DNA of 64,000 nt. It comes from Nannocystis sp. Its GTDB lineage: Bacteria > Myxococcota_A > Polyangia > Nannocystales > Nannocystaceae. Shown here in pieces: positions 42,430-52,616 of the stretch (positions within the stretch are counted from its first letter, which is position 1; every line of letters starts with the position of its first letter). The notes under the pieces were generated by a model that was not told the origin of the DNA, searched no databases, and saw only the letters and a program-made list of their open reading frames with translations. The stretch lies in assembly GCA_016712315.1 (NCBI GenBank), contig JADJRG010000013.1, positions 2,516,001 to 2,580,000 on the forward strand, in the 5' to 3' direction. The translations under genes and the position numbers were made by a program.

Positions 42430-43748
42430 CGACGGGCTGTGTTCTCGCCGAGGTCGGGTAGGACGACCCCGAGGTTGATGACTCCGGTGACGCCGTCGCC
42501 GACCCAGAGGCCGACGCCGCCTTGGAAGGCGGTGCGGCTGCCGCTCGGGCGGACTCGAACGGCTAAGCCGCCAAAGGCGGGGCCGAGGAAGCCGCGGATC
42601 CCGACGACGCTGAGGCCTCGGCCGTCGAAGCGGCTGTGCAGGTAGCCGATGGTGAGCTGGCTGCTGACGCGGGCGCGGCGGAGCTCGAGCGCGGGGAGAT
42701 CGTAGTCGTACCAGGCCTCGCCGTGGAGGGAGGCGACGTTGAAGCCGCCGCGGGCGAGCGGGCCGCCGTCGCTGACGGCGAGGGTGTCGAAGCGGGGGCC
42801 CATATAAAAGGTGAAGCGCTGGCGCGGCGAGAGGCTCCAACGGGCGCCGATGGTGAGCGGCATCAGCATCATGCGCTCGACGAGGCGATCGCCGTCGATG
42901 ATGTGGCGGCGGAGCTGGAGCTCGGGGCGCCAACGCAGCTCGGCGGGGCCGAGGTGGGCGGAGCGGCGCAGCGCAGGGTAGGGGAGGTAGACGGCGAGGT
43001 CGGCGCCGACGCCGAATTGGAGGCGGCGCTCGTCGAGCACGACCGGCTGGGGGCCGACCTGGCCGGGGATCGGCTGGTCGTACTTGGGCTGCGGGTCGAC
43101 CTCGCGCTCGCGCCCGAGGGTGCCGCCGAAGTGGCCGAAGAGGCGGATCCGGCCGCCTCCGCGCGGTAAATAATAATTGGGGGCGAAGCGCAGCGCGGCG
43201 ACGCCAGGGTGGCGCTCGTCGAGGACCGGCGCTCCACCTGTGCTGTAGGACATGTCGAGGGTGGCGGGGCGGAGACGATCAGGGCCGCCCGTTCGATCGC
43301 CGCCGACCAGGCCGTAGAGGCCGCCGAGCAGGGCGCCGACGAAGGCGACGGAGCCGGCGCCGCCGATCAAGGCGCCTGGATCGCCGGCGCCGACGCGATC
43401 GCCGATGACCAAGAGGTAGGCGGCGCCCGCGATCGCGCCGGCGAGGCCGGTGAGGCCGAGGATCCAGCGCGCGGGCCGGGGCCTGGCGCAGGGGTCGGTC
43501 TGTGGGGCGCATTGACCCCAGGCGGGGCGGGGCGGAGGCGCTGGCGCGAGGTTAATTGTCGGCGGTGCGACCTGTTCGTCGACCGGCGCGGCGGTCTCAT
43601 TTGTTGGACGTGCGACCTGTTCGTCGACGGGCGCCGCGGCCGCCTCAGCGCGGCGCGCTCGCGCGGGCAGGGGCGCGGCCGCGGTCGCGGCGAGGGCGAC
43701 CGCGCAGAGGGTGACAGCGATCGTTCTCGCCACGAGCGCCTTAACCAT
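42426..43748 (-). CDS. Putative outer-membrane/envelope protein
   Basis: A 440-residue protein. The signal peptide is followed by an Ala/Pro region with two near-identical copies of APVDEQVA-PT, then a hydrophobic hairpin of two segments (GLTGLAGAIAGAAYLLVIG and GAGSVAFVGALLGGLYGLV). The C-terminal half has alternating strands (LQFGVGADLAVYLPY, FTFYMGPRFDTL, SSQLTIGYLHSRF, FQGGVGLWVG), like an outer-membrane barrel. First gene of the operon; its stop overlaps the start of the phosphoesterase gene. Function unknown. Confidence 0.75.
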   Translation of the reverse strand: MVKALVARTIAVTLCAVALAATAAAPLPARARRAEAAAAPVDEQVARPTNETAAPVDEQVAPPTINLAPAPPPRPAWGQCAPQTDPCARPRPARWILGLTGLAGAIAGAAYLLVIGDRVGAGDPGALIGGAGSVAFVGALLGGLYGLVGGDRTGGPDRLRPATLDMSYSTGGAPVLDERHPGVAALRFAPNYYLPRGGGRIRLFGHFGGTLGREREVDPQPKYDQPIPGQVGPQPVVLDERRLQFGVGADLAVYLPYPALRRSAHLGPAELRWRPELQLRRHIIDGDRLVERMMLMPLTIGARWSLSPRQRFTFYMGPRFDTLAVSDGGPLARGGFNVASLHGEAWYDYDLPALELRRARVSSQLTIGYLHSRFDGRGLSVVGIRGFLGPAFGGLAVRVRPSGSRTAFQGGVGLWVGDGVTGVINLGVVLPDLGENTARR

Positions 43749-43804
43749 CACCGGTCGATGGACGCGGTGTCCATGTCGACGTTCGGGGGCGAGAGCGCGC
43801 CGGC

Positions 43805-45069
43805 TCAGGCGACGCGCTCGCCGCCCTGGAAGACGGCGGCGATGAGGGGGGAGCCGGCGTGGTAGACGAGGTCGCGGTAGTCGTCGGTGGCGAGCAAGAG
43901 GAGGTCGGCGGCGAGGCCAGGGGCGAGCCTGCCGACTCGGTGGGCGAGGCCGAGGGAGGCGGCGGCGTTGTGCGTGACGGCGCAGATCGCCTCGGCGGGG
44001 CTGAGGCGGTTGCCGTGGCAGGCGAGCGCCAGCACGAGGGCGAGGCTCTCGATGGCGCAGGAGCCGGGGTTGCAGTCGGTGGCGACGGCGACGGGCACGC
44101 CGGCGTCGATGAGGGCGCGGCCGTCGGCGTAGGGTTTTTTGAGGACGAGGGAGGTGCCGGGCAGGAGCGTGGCGACGACGCCGGCTCCGCGTAGGGCGCG
44201 GCGGTCGTCGTCGTCGATGTGGAGGAGGTGATCGGCGGAGGCGGCGCGTAGCTCAGCGGCGAGGCGGGCGCCGCCGGTGGGGCCGAGCTCGTTGGCGTGC
44301 ACGCGCAGGCGAAAGCCGAGCTCTTGGGCGCGGCGGAGGATCGTTCGGGACTCGTGCTCGCTAAAGGCGCCTCGATCACAAAACACGTCGGCGAACTCGG
44401 CGAGGCGCTCGGCGGCGATCGCGGGCAAGATCGAGGCGCAGAGCTCGTGGAGGTAGGACTCTCGACCGCCAGGGCCGCGGCGCTCGGCAGGCAGGGCGTG
44501 GGCGGCGAGGCAGGTGGCGACGACGCGCAGGCCGTCGGCGTCGCGCAGGCGGCGGGCGACGCGGAGCTGGCGCAGCTCGGTCTCGAGGTCGAGGCCGTAG
44601 CCGCTCTTGATCTCAAACGTGGTGGTGCCGCAGCGGCGCATCCGTAAGGCGCGCCGGATCGCCTCGGCGTGGAGCTGGTCTTCGTCGCGCGCGCGGGTCT
44701 GGCGGACGCTGGAGAGGATCCCGCCGCCGGCCGCGAAGATCTGCTCGTAGTCGGCGCCGCCGAGGCGCGCCTCGAGCTCGTCCTTGCGATCGCCGCCCCA
44801 GACGAGGTGGGTGTGTGAGTCGATGAGGCCAGGCATCACGACCTTGCCGCGGCACTCGTGCACCTCGAGCGAGGCGCCGGGCTCGGCCGCGAGGGCGCGC
44901 AGGTCGAGGGCGGCGTGGGGGCCGACCCAAGAGAAGAAGCCGTCGCGGACGACGGCGCTGCCGCGCTCGATGAGGCCGAGCTCGCCTTGAGCGGCGCCGC
45001 CTCGGGCTGTGATCGGGCCGCCGTCGAGGGTGAGGAGCTGGGCTGCCTCCGCGAAGACGACGATCTGGC

Positions 45070-45073
<4 letters not shown>
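43805..45073 (-). CDS. hutI: Imidazolonepropionase
   Basis: A 422-residue amidohydrolase, third enzyme of histidine degradation: hydrolyses 4-imidazolone-5-propionate to N-formimino-L-glutamate. The metal motif GLIDSHTHLVW is at about residue 80, followed by SGYGLDLETELR, HANELGPTGGA (metal His) and ATDCNPGSCAIES (catalytic Asp), all hallmarks of HutI. The start ATG overlaps the stop of hutU by 4 bases (ATGA), so the two are translationally coupled. hutH and hutG are not in this window. Confidence 0.95.
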
Positions 45074-46737
<1,664 letters not shown>

Positions 46738-46821
46738 CAGCGCGAGGGTACCAAAGACCAGGCGCGCAGGTCGGCGATGGCGGTATGCGTCGGGATCACA
46801 GGGTGGGCTCACGGCGTCGGC

Positions 46822-47619
46822 TCACACGCGCGCGGCGCGGACGACGAGGTCCTGGACGGCGAGGCCGAAGGGGCCGCGCCGGTCGTGCAGGCGGCCGTGA
46901 GCGAGGCCGAGGCCGTGCTCCTCGAGGGCGGTGGAGGCGTCGATGCCGAGCCACTCGCCTTCGGGCGGGCGATGGAGGTGGAGGGCGAGGTCGGCGTTGA
47001 TAAACGTGAACTGGGCGGGGTCGACGATCGGGCTGAGGCCGTTGCAGCCGTCGGCGATCGCGGCGGCGCGTGACGCGGGGGTCCATGGCTCTCCGGCGAT
47101 CAGCGCGACGGTGAAGCGCGACCAGGCGGCGAGGGGGCCGCGGCCGTACTCGCCGCGGGCGCGGCGGAGCTCGAGGGCGTGGGCGAAGCCGACGGGGCCG
47201 CTGGCGAAGGGGACGAGGAGCGCCTCACATTGGTCGGGCGGCGGGAGGGTCGTCGCGGGGGGCGGGAGCGGCGGGAGCGTCAGCGCTTCGCGGCGGACAA
47301 AGAGGGCGTGCGCGCGGATGATCTCGCGGCCGTCGATCGTGAGGTGGGCGATCAGGCGGCGGGTCGCGCGGGTGCTGGGCCCCTCCTCGAGGGTGATGGA
47401 CATCGGCGCGAGGAGGATCGGTCGTTGGAGGTCATAAGAGATCCGAGCGAGCGACCACGCGGCGTCGTCGACGTGGCGGGCGCAGGCGCGGGCGATCGCG
47501 GCGCTCGGCGGCCCGCCGTGCTGGAGGCGCGGGTCCCAGGGGCCGCGGGCGTAGGCGGTCGGGATCAGGCGCTCATCGTCGGCGATGTAGAAGGCGCGAG
47601 GCTCCATCGCCGGGACCAT
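46822..47619 (-). CDS. Thioesterase-like superfamily protein (double hotdog)
   Basis: A protein of 261-265 residues (starts at 47607 or 47619) with two hotdog-like halves. QHGGPPSAAIARA near residue 30 is the N-terminal signature of TesB/4HBT_3-like acyl-CoA thioesterases; the second half has FTFINADLALHLHR and WLGIDASTALEEHGLGLAHGRLHD, with LGIDA typical of the family. Predicted to hydrolyse acyl-CoA in the cytoplasm; chain specificity unknown. Same strand as hutUI, 84 bases upstream. Confidence 0.82.
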   Translation of the reverse strand: MVPAMEPRAFYIADDERLIPTAYARGPWDPRLQHGGPPSAAIARACARHVDDAAWSLARISYDLQRPILLAPMSITLEEGPSTRATRRLIAHLTIDGREIIRAHALFVRREALTLPPLPPPATTLPPPDQCEALLVPFASGPVGFAHALELRRARGEYGRGPLAAWSRFTVALIAGEPWTPASRAAAIADGCNGLSPIVDPAQFTFINADLALHLHRPPEGEWLGIDASTALEEHGLGLAHGRLHDRRGPFGLAVQDLVVRAARV

Positions 47620-47672
47620 AGCAGAGGGCCGCGCGTGGCGGCCCCGCGCGAGGGCGCTCGCGCTCGGGTAGG

Positions 47673-49304
47673 ATGCGCGGCGTGTCGACGGCGGAGCGTA
47701 GCGGCGCGTTGCGGCGGGCCGGAGCGGCGGCGGCGATGGTCGCGATCGTGGGGATCGGGGCGGCGCACGCGCGGGCGTGGTCTTTTTTATGCGACGACGC
47801 GTTCATCTCGTTCCGCTACGCGGAGGCGCTGGCGCGGCGGGGGCAGCTCGAGTTCAACCCGGGGGAGCGGGTCGAGGGTTTTACGAACCTCCTGTGGGTG
47901 CTGCTGCTCGCGGGCGGGCAGGCGCTCGGGGTCCGGCCGGAGGCGCTGGCGCCGTGGTTGACGACCGCGGCGTCGCTGGCCGGGCTGGTGTTGGCTGCGG
48001 CGCTGCTCCAGCGGCTCTTGGGGGGCGGTCGATGGCGGGCGTGGGCGCTGACGCCGGCGCTGCTGCTGGCGGCGACGCCGGAGTGGATCGTGTGGGCGAG
48101 CGGGGGGCTCGAGGGCGCGGCGGTGGCGGCGCTTGTCCTTGGGGCCATGTTGTTCTGTCTCAAGGGACAGTGGGTCGGTTCGGCGATCTGCGGCGCGCTG
48201 GCGGGGCTCACGCGCGCGGACGCGCTGCTGCCGCTGGGGATCTTCTGGGCGGTTCAGGCGGTGACGGCGGCGAGGGCGACGAGCGGCGGGCGGCGCGGCC
48301 CGCGGCGGCGGCTGGTCTTGGCAGGCTCGTGTCTGCTGCTGCCGCTGCTGGCGCAGATCGCCCTTCGGCGCCTGTACTTCGGCGAATGGGCGCCGAACAC
48401 CTGGTACATCAAGGTCCACGGGGCGCTGCTGCGCGAGAGCCATGGAGGGCCGTATGTCGCGGCCTGGGCCGATGCGCTGGGTCTGTGGGCCTTGGCGCCG
48501 CTCGGGGCGCTGCTGCGGCTACGTCACGCGGCCGTGGCGGCGCCGATCGTCGGGGTGGTCGTGTACGCGTGGGCGGTGGGCGGTGACTTCATGGCGTACG
48601 GGCGCCTGTTGGTGGTCGCGACGGGGCTGATGGCCGTGCTGGTGGGCTGGCTGTTGTGGGACCTCGGGGCGCTGGCGGGCCGCTCCTGGCGGCCGCTCGG
48701 GGCGCTGCCGTGGGTGATCGGCGTGACGCTGGCGCTCGGGCAAGCAACGCGGGCGCAGCGGCGCTGGCAGGCGGACATGGCGACGCCGAGCGGGTGGCTG
48801 GAGGGGCGCTATGAGGGGGCGCGGGCGATGGATCGCTTCGCGCAGCACCGCCTGGCGGTAGGCGCGTGGATGCGCAAAAACCTGCCCGAAGAGGCATGGA
48901 TCAGCGTGGGCGCGGCGGGGGCGCTGCCGTACGCGTCGGGGCTGCGGGCGATCGACGTGTTCGGGCTGACAGAGCCGGCGCTGGCGCGGCTGCCTGGGCT
49001 CGAGCCGCGGCGAGGCGAGGGCGCGCGCCCGGGGCACCAGATCGTCGCTCCGCTCGCGTACGTGCGAGGTCGAGATCCGGATCTTTACTGTCATTTGGGA
49101 CATGTCGGCGCGAGGCCGACGGCGGCGGCGGCGCGGCGGCGCGGGCTCGGCGCTGAGGCGCGGTGGGCCTGCGTGGCGGTCGGTGGATTGGTCGATCGTT
49201 GGAGCGGTGAGACCTACGATCCGGGGGAGTATTGTTGCCTGCGGCTGCGAGGCCGCGCGGTCGGGCCGTTTCGTGATGATCAGGCGGCGGGCGGCGATGG
49301 CTGA
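47673..49304 (+). CDS. Membrane glycosyltransferase (GT-C type)
   Basis: A 543-residue integral membrane protein with 8 or more hydrophobic helices. The first loop has CDDAFISFRYAEALARRGQLEFNPGERVEGFTNLLW (motif at about residues 40-75), the DD-containing signature of a GT-C family that includes arabinofuranosyltransferase-like and glycosyltransferase-39-like proteins; the Asp pair is the likely catalytic site. The C-terminal soluble domain has several Cys. A GTG at 47682 (13 bases after a TAGGAT at 47669) is an alternative start. It overlaps the next gene by 8 bases, so the two are probably one operon. Confidence 0.85.
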   Translation: MRGVSTAERSGALRRAGAAAAMVAIVGIGAAHARAWSFLCDDAFISFRYAEALARRGQLEFNPGERVEGFTNLLWVLLLAGGQALGVRPEALAPWLTTAASLAGLVLAAALLQRLLGGGRWRAWALTPALLLAATPEWIVWASGGLEGAAVAALVLGAMLFCLKGQWVGSAICGALAGLTRADALLPLGIFWAVQAVTAARATSGGRRGPRRRLVLAGSCLLLPLLAQIALRRLYFGEWAPNTWYIKVHGALLRESHGGPYVAAWADALGLWALAPLGALLRLRHAAVAAPIVGVVVYAWAVGGDFMAYGRLLVVATGLMAVLVGWLLWDLGALAGRSWRPLGALPWVIGVTLALGQATRAQRRWQADMATPSGWLEGRYEGARAMDRFAQHRLAVGAWMRKNLPEEAWISVGAAGALPYASGLRAIDVFGLTEPALARLPGLEPRRGEGARPGHQIVAPLAYVRGRDPDLYCHLGHVGARPTAAAARRRGLGAEARWACVAVGGLVDRWSGETYDPGEYCCLRLRGRAVGPFRDDQAAGGDG

Positions 49305-50889
49305 GCCGGGGCGTGAAGAGGCGACGCCGCGGGCGCTGCGGGTGATGCGTCGCGTGGTGATCGGGCTGACGCTGGTGTGGGCGTCGGTGATCGCGGCGGT
49401 CGTCGCGGCGCGGATCAGCTTCCCGCTGGAGCTCGAGTGGATGGAGGGCGGGGCGCTACACCAGGCGCTGCGGATCCAGCGCGGGCTGCCGATCTATGGC
49501 GCGCCGTCGCTCGACTTCGTGCCCTTCTTGTATCCGCCGCTGTACCCGGGGCTGCTCGCGGCGCTCGGCTCGGCGCTGCCGCTCGGGTACACGTTGGCGC
49601 GCGCGGTGAGCGTGGTCGCGATGATCGCGACGGCGGCGGGGCTGTGGCGGATCGCGGAGCTGGCTGGCAAGCCACTGGCGCACCGGGCCGCGGCGGTCGG
49701 GCTGTTTCTTTCGGGGTATGTGTTCACGTTTCGCTGGTACGACGTGGGCCGCGCGGACAGCTTGATGATCGCGCTGCTGGTGTGGGCGCTGGCGCTGGTG
49801 CTGGGGCCGCAGCGGGCGATCTCGTGGCGATCCGCGGCGGTCGCGGGGGCGCTGGCGGCGGCGGCCTTTTGGACGAAGCAGACGGCGGCGCCGTTGATCG
49901 TGGCGAGCGGGGCGGCGGCGCTGGCGGCGGCGCCTCGGCGGCTGCTGCGGGCGTTGATCATCTATACGTCGACGACCGGGGCGCTGGTGCTGGGCGGGCT
50001 CTGGGTCGGCGAGCGGGCGAGCGACGGGTGGCTGTGGACGTACCTCTTCGAGCTCCACCAGACCCACGCGTTTAACCTCGAGCGGTTCACGAGCAAGAGC
50101 TGGGGGATGCTCGCGCACGCGGCGCCGTTTCTGCTGGCGCTTGGGGTGCTGTCTTTGGGGACATGGCTGAAGCGACGGCCTCGGGCTGACGGCGAGGCGC
50201 TGCGGGCGTGGGGGGTGATGGCGGCGGCCGGGCTGGGGGTGTCGGCGCTCGGGTACGCGACGCAGTGGGCGGAGCCGAACGCGTTCATCCCAGGGGTGGC
50301 GCTCGGCGCGGCCTTCTTGGCGGTGGCGCTGCCGGTGGGCGGGCGTGGGGAGCTCGTGGCGCTGGGGCTGTGCGCGTGCCAGCTCGCCTTCGCGTTGGTC
50401 GTGGAGCCGATCTATCAGCCGATCCAGGACGAAGGCCTCCGAGGGCTCGCGCGCTCCTACCAGTGGCAAGCGCCGCGGCGTACGGCGCCGAGCGAGGAGC
50501 AGCGGGCGCGGGCCGCAGCGCTGCGCGCCGAGCTCGAGGCGGGTGCGTCAGGCGAGCGCGGGGTGTTGGCGCTCCAGCGGCCGTGGTGGAGCGTGCTCGC
50601 GGGTGGGCCGGGGCACGTTGGTAGTATGAACTTCAACGATATCCCGCTGACGCCGCGGAGGGCGCTGCAGGAGGAGCTGCGGCAGCGCGTGCGGGCCGGG
50701 GAATTTTCTTCGATCTGGTTGGAGGGTGAGCCGCCGCGGTGGTTGAGCGGGGCGCTGCGCGGGCGCTATCGCGAGGCTCGTCGCCTCCGCGGCGCGCAGC
50801 GGGTGAGGCCGCTCAGCGGGTATATGTCCGAGTCCGGCATGGTCACGCCGTACCTCGCGGACCAGGTGCTGTGGGTACCTACGCGTTGA
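49297..50889 (+). CDS. Second membrane glycosyltransferase (GT-C type)
   Basis: A 530-residue integral membrane protein with many helices. LEWMEGGALHQALRIQRGLPIY (about residues 44-65) and FLYPPLYPG are typical of the GT-39/ArnT-like group, with the acid-containing first loop; GRADSLMIALLVWAL follows. The C-terminus is a soluble domain. Its ATG at 49297 overlaps the stop of the preceding glycosyltransferase; ATG at 49276 is an alternative. Both genes likely glycosylate a cell-envelope component, the lipid-linked sugar being unknown. Confidence 0.82.
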   Translation: MAEPGREEATPRALRVMRRVVIGLTLVWASVIAAVVAARISFPLELEWMEGGALHQALRIQRGLPIYGAPSLDFVPFLYPPLYPGLLAALGSALPLGYTLARAVSVVAMIATAAGLWRIAELAGKPLAHRAAAVGLFLSGYVFTFRWYDVGRADSLMIALLVWALALVLGPQRAISWRSAAVAGALAAAAFWTKQTAAPLIVASGAAALAAAPRRLLRALIIYTSTTGALVLGGLWVGERASDGWLWTYLFELHQTHAFNLERFTSKSWGMLAHAAPFLLALGVLSLGTWLKRRPRADGEALRAWGVMAAAGLGVSALGYATQWAEPNAFIPGVALGAAFLAVALPVGGRGELVALGLCACQLAFALVVEPIYQPIQDEGLRGLARSYQWQAPRRTAPSEEQRARAAALRAELEAGASGERGVLALQRPWWSVLAGGPGHVGSMNFNDIPLTPRRALQEELRQRVRAGEFSSIWLEGEPPRWLSGALRGRYREARRLRGAQRVRPLSGYMSESGMVTPYLADQVLWVPTR

Positions 50890-50893
50890 GACG

Positions 50894-50937
50894 AAAAAAA
50901 AGGAGCCAGGCCGGCCTCGCGGGCGACCTGCGCTCCT
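50894..50937 (-). terminator. Rho-independent terminator of the PDZ gene
   Basis: On the reverse strand AGGAGC (50937-50932) pairs with GCTCCT (50906-50901), extended inside by CAGG/CCTG, and is followed by eight T (50901-50894). It lies just after the glycosyltransferase stop, reading out of the convergent gene at 50960. Confidence 0.8.
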
Positions 50938-50959
50938 GGAGCGCGACGCGGCTGACGGC

Positions 50960-51400
50960 TCAGCGGCGGACGCGGATCATCTGGCGCTCGAGCACCACGG
51001 TCTCGTGGCCGCCGCAGGGATAGGCGACCTCGACGTCGACCTGGGTGCCCGCGGGGCCGCGCAGGGCGTCCGCCCAGCCCTCGACGGTGATCGGCGCGGC
51101 GCCGTCGACGGCGATCAGGACAGCACCCTCACGGATCAGGCCGTGCGCGGGGCCGCCAGGGATCAACTGGCGGACGATGACGTGCTCGCCGCGCTGCTGG
51201 ATCACCGCGCCGATGCCGCTGTAGGTGTAGCTGTGCTCGACCGCTTGCTCTTGGCCGCAGCGGCTGCCGGCGACTCGGTAGAGGAGCGCCGCCGAGGTGG
51301 CCATCGTCCCAGCTAGGACGATCGAGCCGAGGACGACGCTGCGGGCGGTGCGCCAGCGGGAGAGGGATGAAGCGATCTTGGACTCGTTGGTGGTGCGCAT
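50960..51400 (-). CDS. Membrane-anchored PDZ-domain protein
   Basis: A 146-residue protein. Residues 20-42 form a membrane anchor (VVLGSIVLAGTMATSAALLY), after which comes one PDZ domain: GIGAVIQQRGEHVIVRQLIPGGPAHGLIREGAVLIAVDG is the core (about 60-100). Two Cys (SRCGQE, YPCGGH) could pair. It lacks a protease domain, so it may act as an adaptor that binds C-terminal peptides in the periplasm. Strong terminator follows. Confidence 0.82.
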   Translation of the reverse strand: MRTTNESKIASSLSRWRTARSVVLGSIVLAGTMATSAALLYRVAGSRCGQEQAVEHSYTYSGIGAVIQQRGEHVIVRQLIPGGPAHGLIREGAVLIAVDGAAPITVEGWADALRGPAGTQVDVEVAYPCGGHETVVLERQMIRVRR

Positions 51401-51596
51401 GACCGTCGCTCCTGAGAGACGTTGGAGTGCCAGTGTTTCACAGGTTCGCGGAGCCCGCCAGCCTGCGCGCTCTGCGGCGCTGACGTGGCGCGCACCCGGC
51501 AGGCGCGCGCGCGCTGTGGCCCGCAGCGGCCCGTGGCGCGGCTTTTTTCTAGAACTTTCTCGTAGAGTTGAAAGGGGCTATACACCCCCCGATCCC

Positions 51597-52523
51597 ATGC
51601 GCGCTCTCCGTTGTCGCTCGATCTTCGTCCTCGTTGGTTTGACGTTCGCCTTTGGTTGCGCCCCCGACAAAAAAGCGCCCCCCGGGGCCGGCCCCGTGGC
51701 CTTGCCGCCGACGGCGATCGTGGCGCCCGCAGAGGCGGCCCCGGCGGATCTGCCAGAGGTCGTGGAGGCGCCGGCGGTCGCCGAGGCGCCGGAGGTGGTC
51801 GCGGAGGCGGCCGGCGCGAAGCCAGGCGTGGAGCCAGAGGCCGTGAGAGACCCGCCTCAAGCGGCGGAGTTGGGTCCCTTTCGCGTGTTGATCCTCGGCG
51901 ATAGCCTCGCAGCGACCGGCTTCGGCGCGCTGCTCGAGCGTCGCCTGGACGAGCACCCGTCGATCGAGTGCTTCCGGAAGGCTAAGAGCGCGTCGGGGCT
52001 GGCCCGCCCCGACTTCTTTGATTGGATGTCCGAGGCGAAGACGCAGGTGAAGTCCCGCGACCCGCACTTGGTCGTCGTGATCATGGGTGGCAACGACGGC
52101 CAAGATCTGATCAGCAAGAGCGGCGCAGCGAAGCGCGTGCAGTGGAGCTCCGAGAAGTGGGACAGCGCCTATCGCGAGCGGATCAGCGCGTTCGTGACCG
52201 AGCTGCGCGGTGAGGGGCGCAAGGTGCTGTGGCTGGGGCTGCCGAAGATGGGCATGGCCAGCTTTGAGAAGAAGCTCGAGCTGATCCGCGACGTGCAGCA
52301 GGCGGCGCTCGCGGACTTCGCTGAGGTCGAGTACCTCGATACGATCCAGTACTTCGTCGACCGCGACGGCAACCTGCAAGATCGGGCGGACGTCGGCAAA
52401 CGCAAGAACCAGGCGCTGCGGGCCGATGACGGGATCCATTTTACAATGGCCGGCTCGGAGTACTTCGCCGACAAGGTCTATCCCGAGGTGCTGCGGCTCA
52501 TCGGCGTCAGCGACGCGACCTAG
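51597..52523 (+). CDS. SGNH/GDSL hydrolase (DUF459-like) lipoprotein
   Basis: A 308-residue exported protein. The signal ends in FAFGC (Cys21). A Pro/Ala/Glu-rich linker to about residue 90 precedes an SGNH domain: LILGDSLAATGFG (nucleophile Ser in block I), VVVIMGGNDGQDL (Asn block III), and DGIHFT near the C-terminus (Asp-x-x-His). DUF459-type proteins are linked to cell-wall or exopolysaccharide esterification. A TATACA (51579-51584) preceded by TTTCTC at 17 bases may be its promoter. Start ATG at 51597. Confidence 0.83.
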   Translation: MRALRCRSIFVLVGLTFAFGCAPDKKAPPGAGPVALPPTAIVAPAEAAPADLPEVVEAPAVAEAPEVVAEAAGAKPGVEPEAVRDPPQAAELGPFRVLILGDSLAATGFGALLERRLDEHPSIECFRKAKSASGLARPDFFDWMSEAKTQVKSRDPHLVVVIMGGNDGQDLISKSGAAKRVQWSSEKWDSAYRERISAFVTELRGEGRKVLWLGLPKMGMASFEKKLELIRDVQQAALADFAEVEYLDTIQYFVDRDGNLQDRADVGKRKNQALRADDGIHFTMAGSEYFADKVYPEVLRLIGVSDAT

Positions 52524-52572
52524 CCGGCTCTTCGAGCTCGAGGAGCTGCGGCGCTCCCGAGCGTGAGCGGGG

Positions 52573-52600
52573 TTGCGGGGGCGTGCATCTCTGGTAGGGT
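52573..52600 (+). promoter_or_regulatory. Candidate promoter of the LysM-MepA gene
   Basis: TTGCGG (52573-52578), 16-base spacer, TAGGGT (52595-52600); start codon 16 bases further. Confidence 0.35.
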
Positions 52601-52616
52601 CGTTGTTCGCCGCGGA

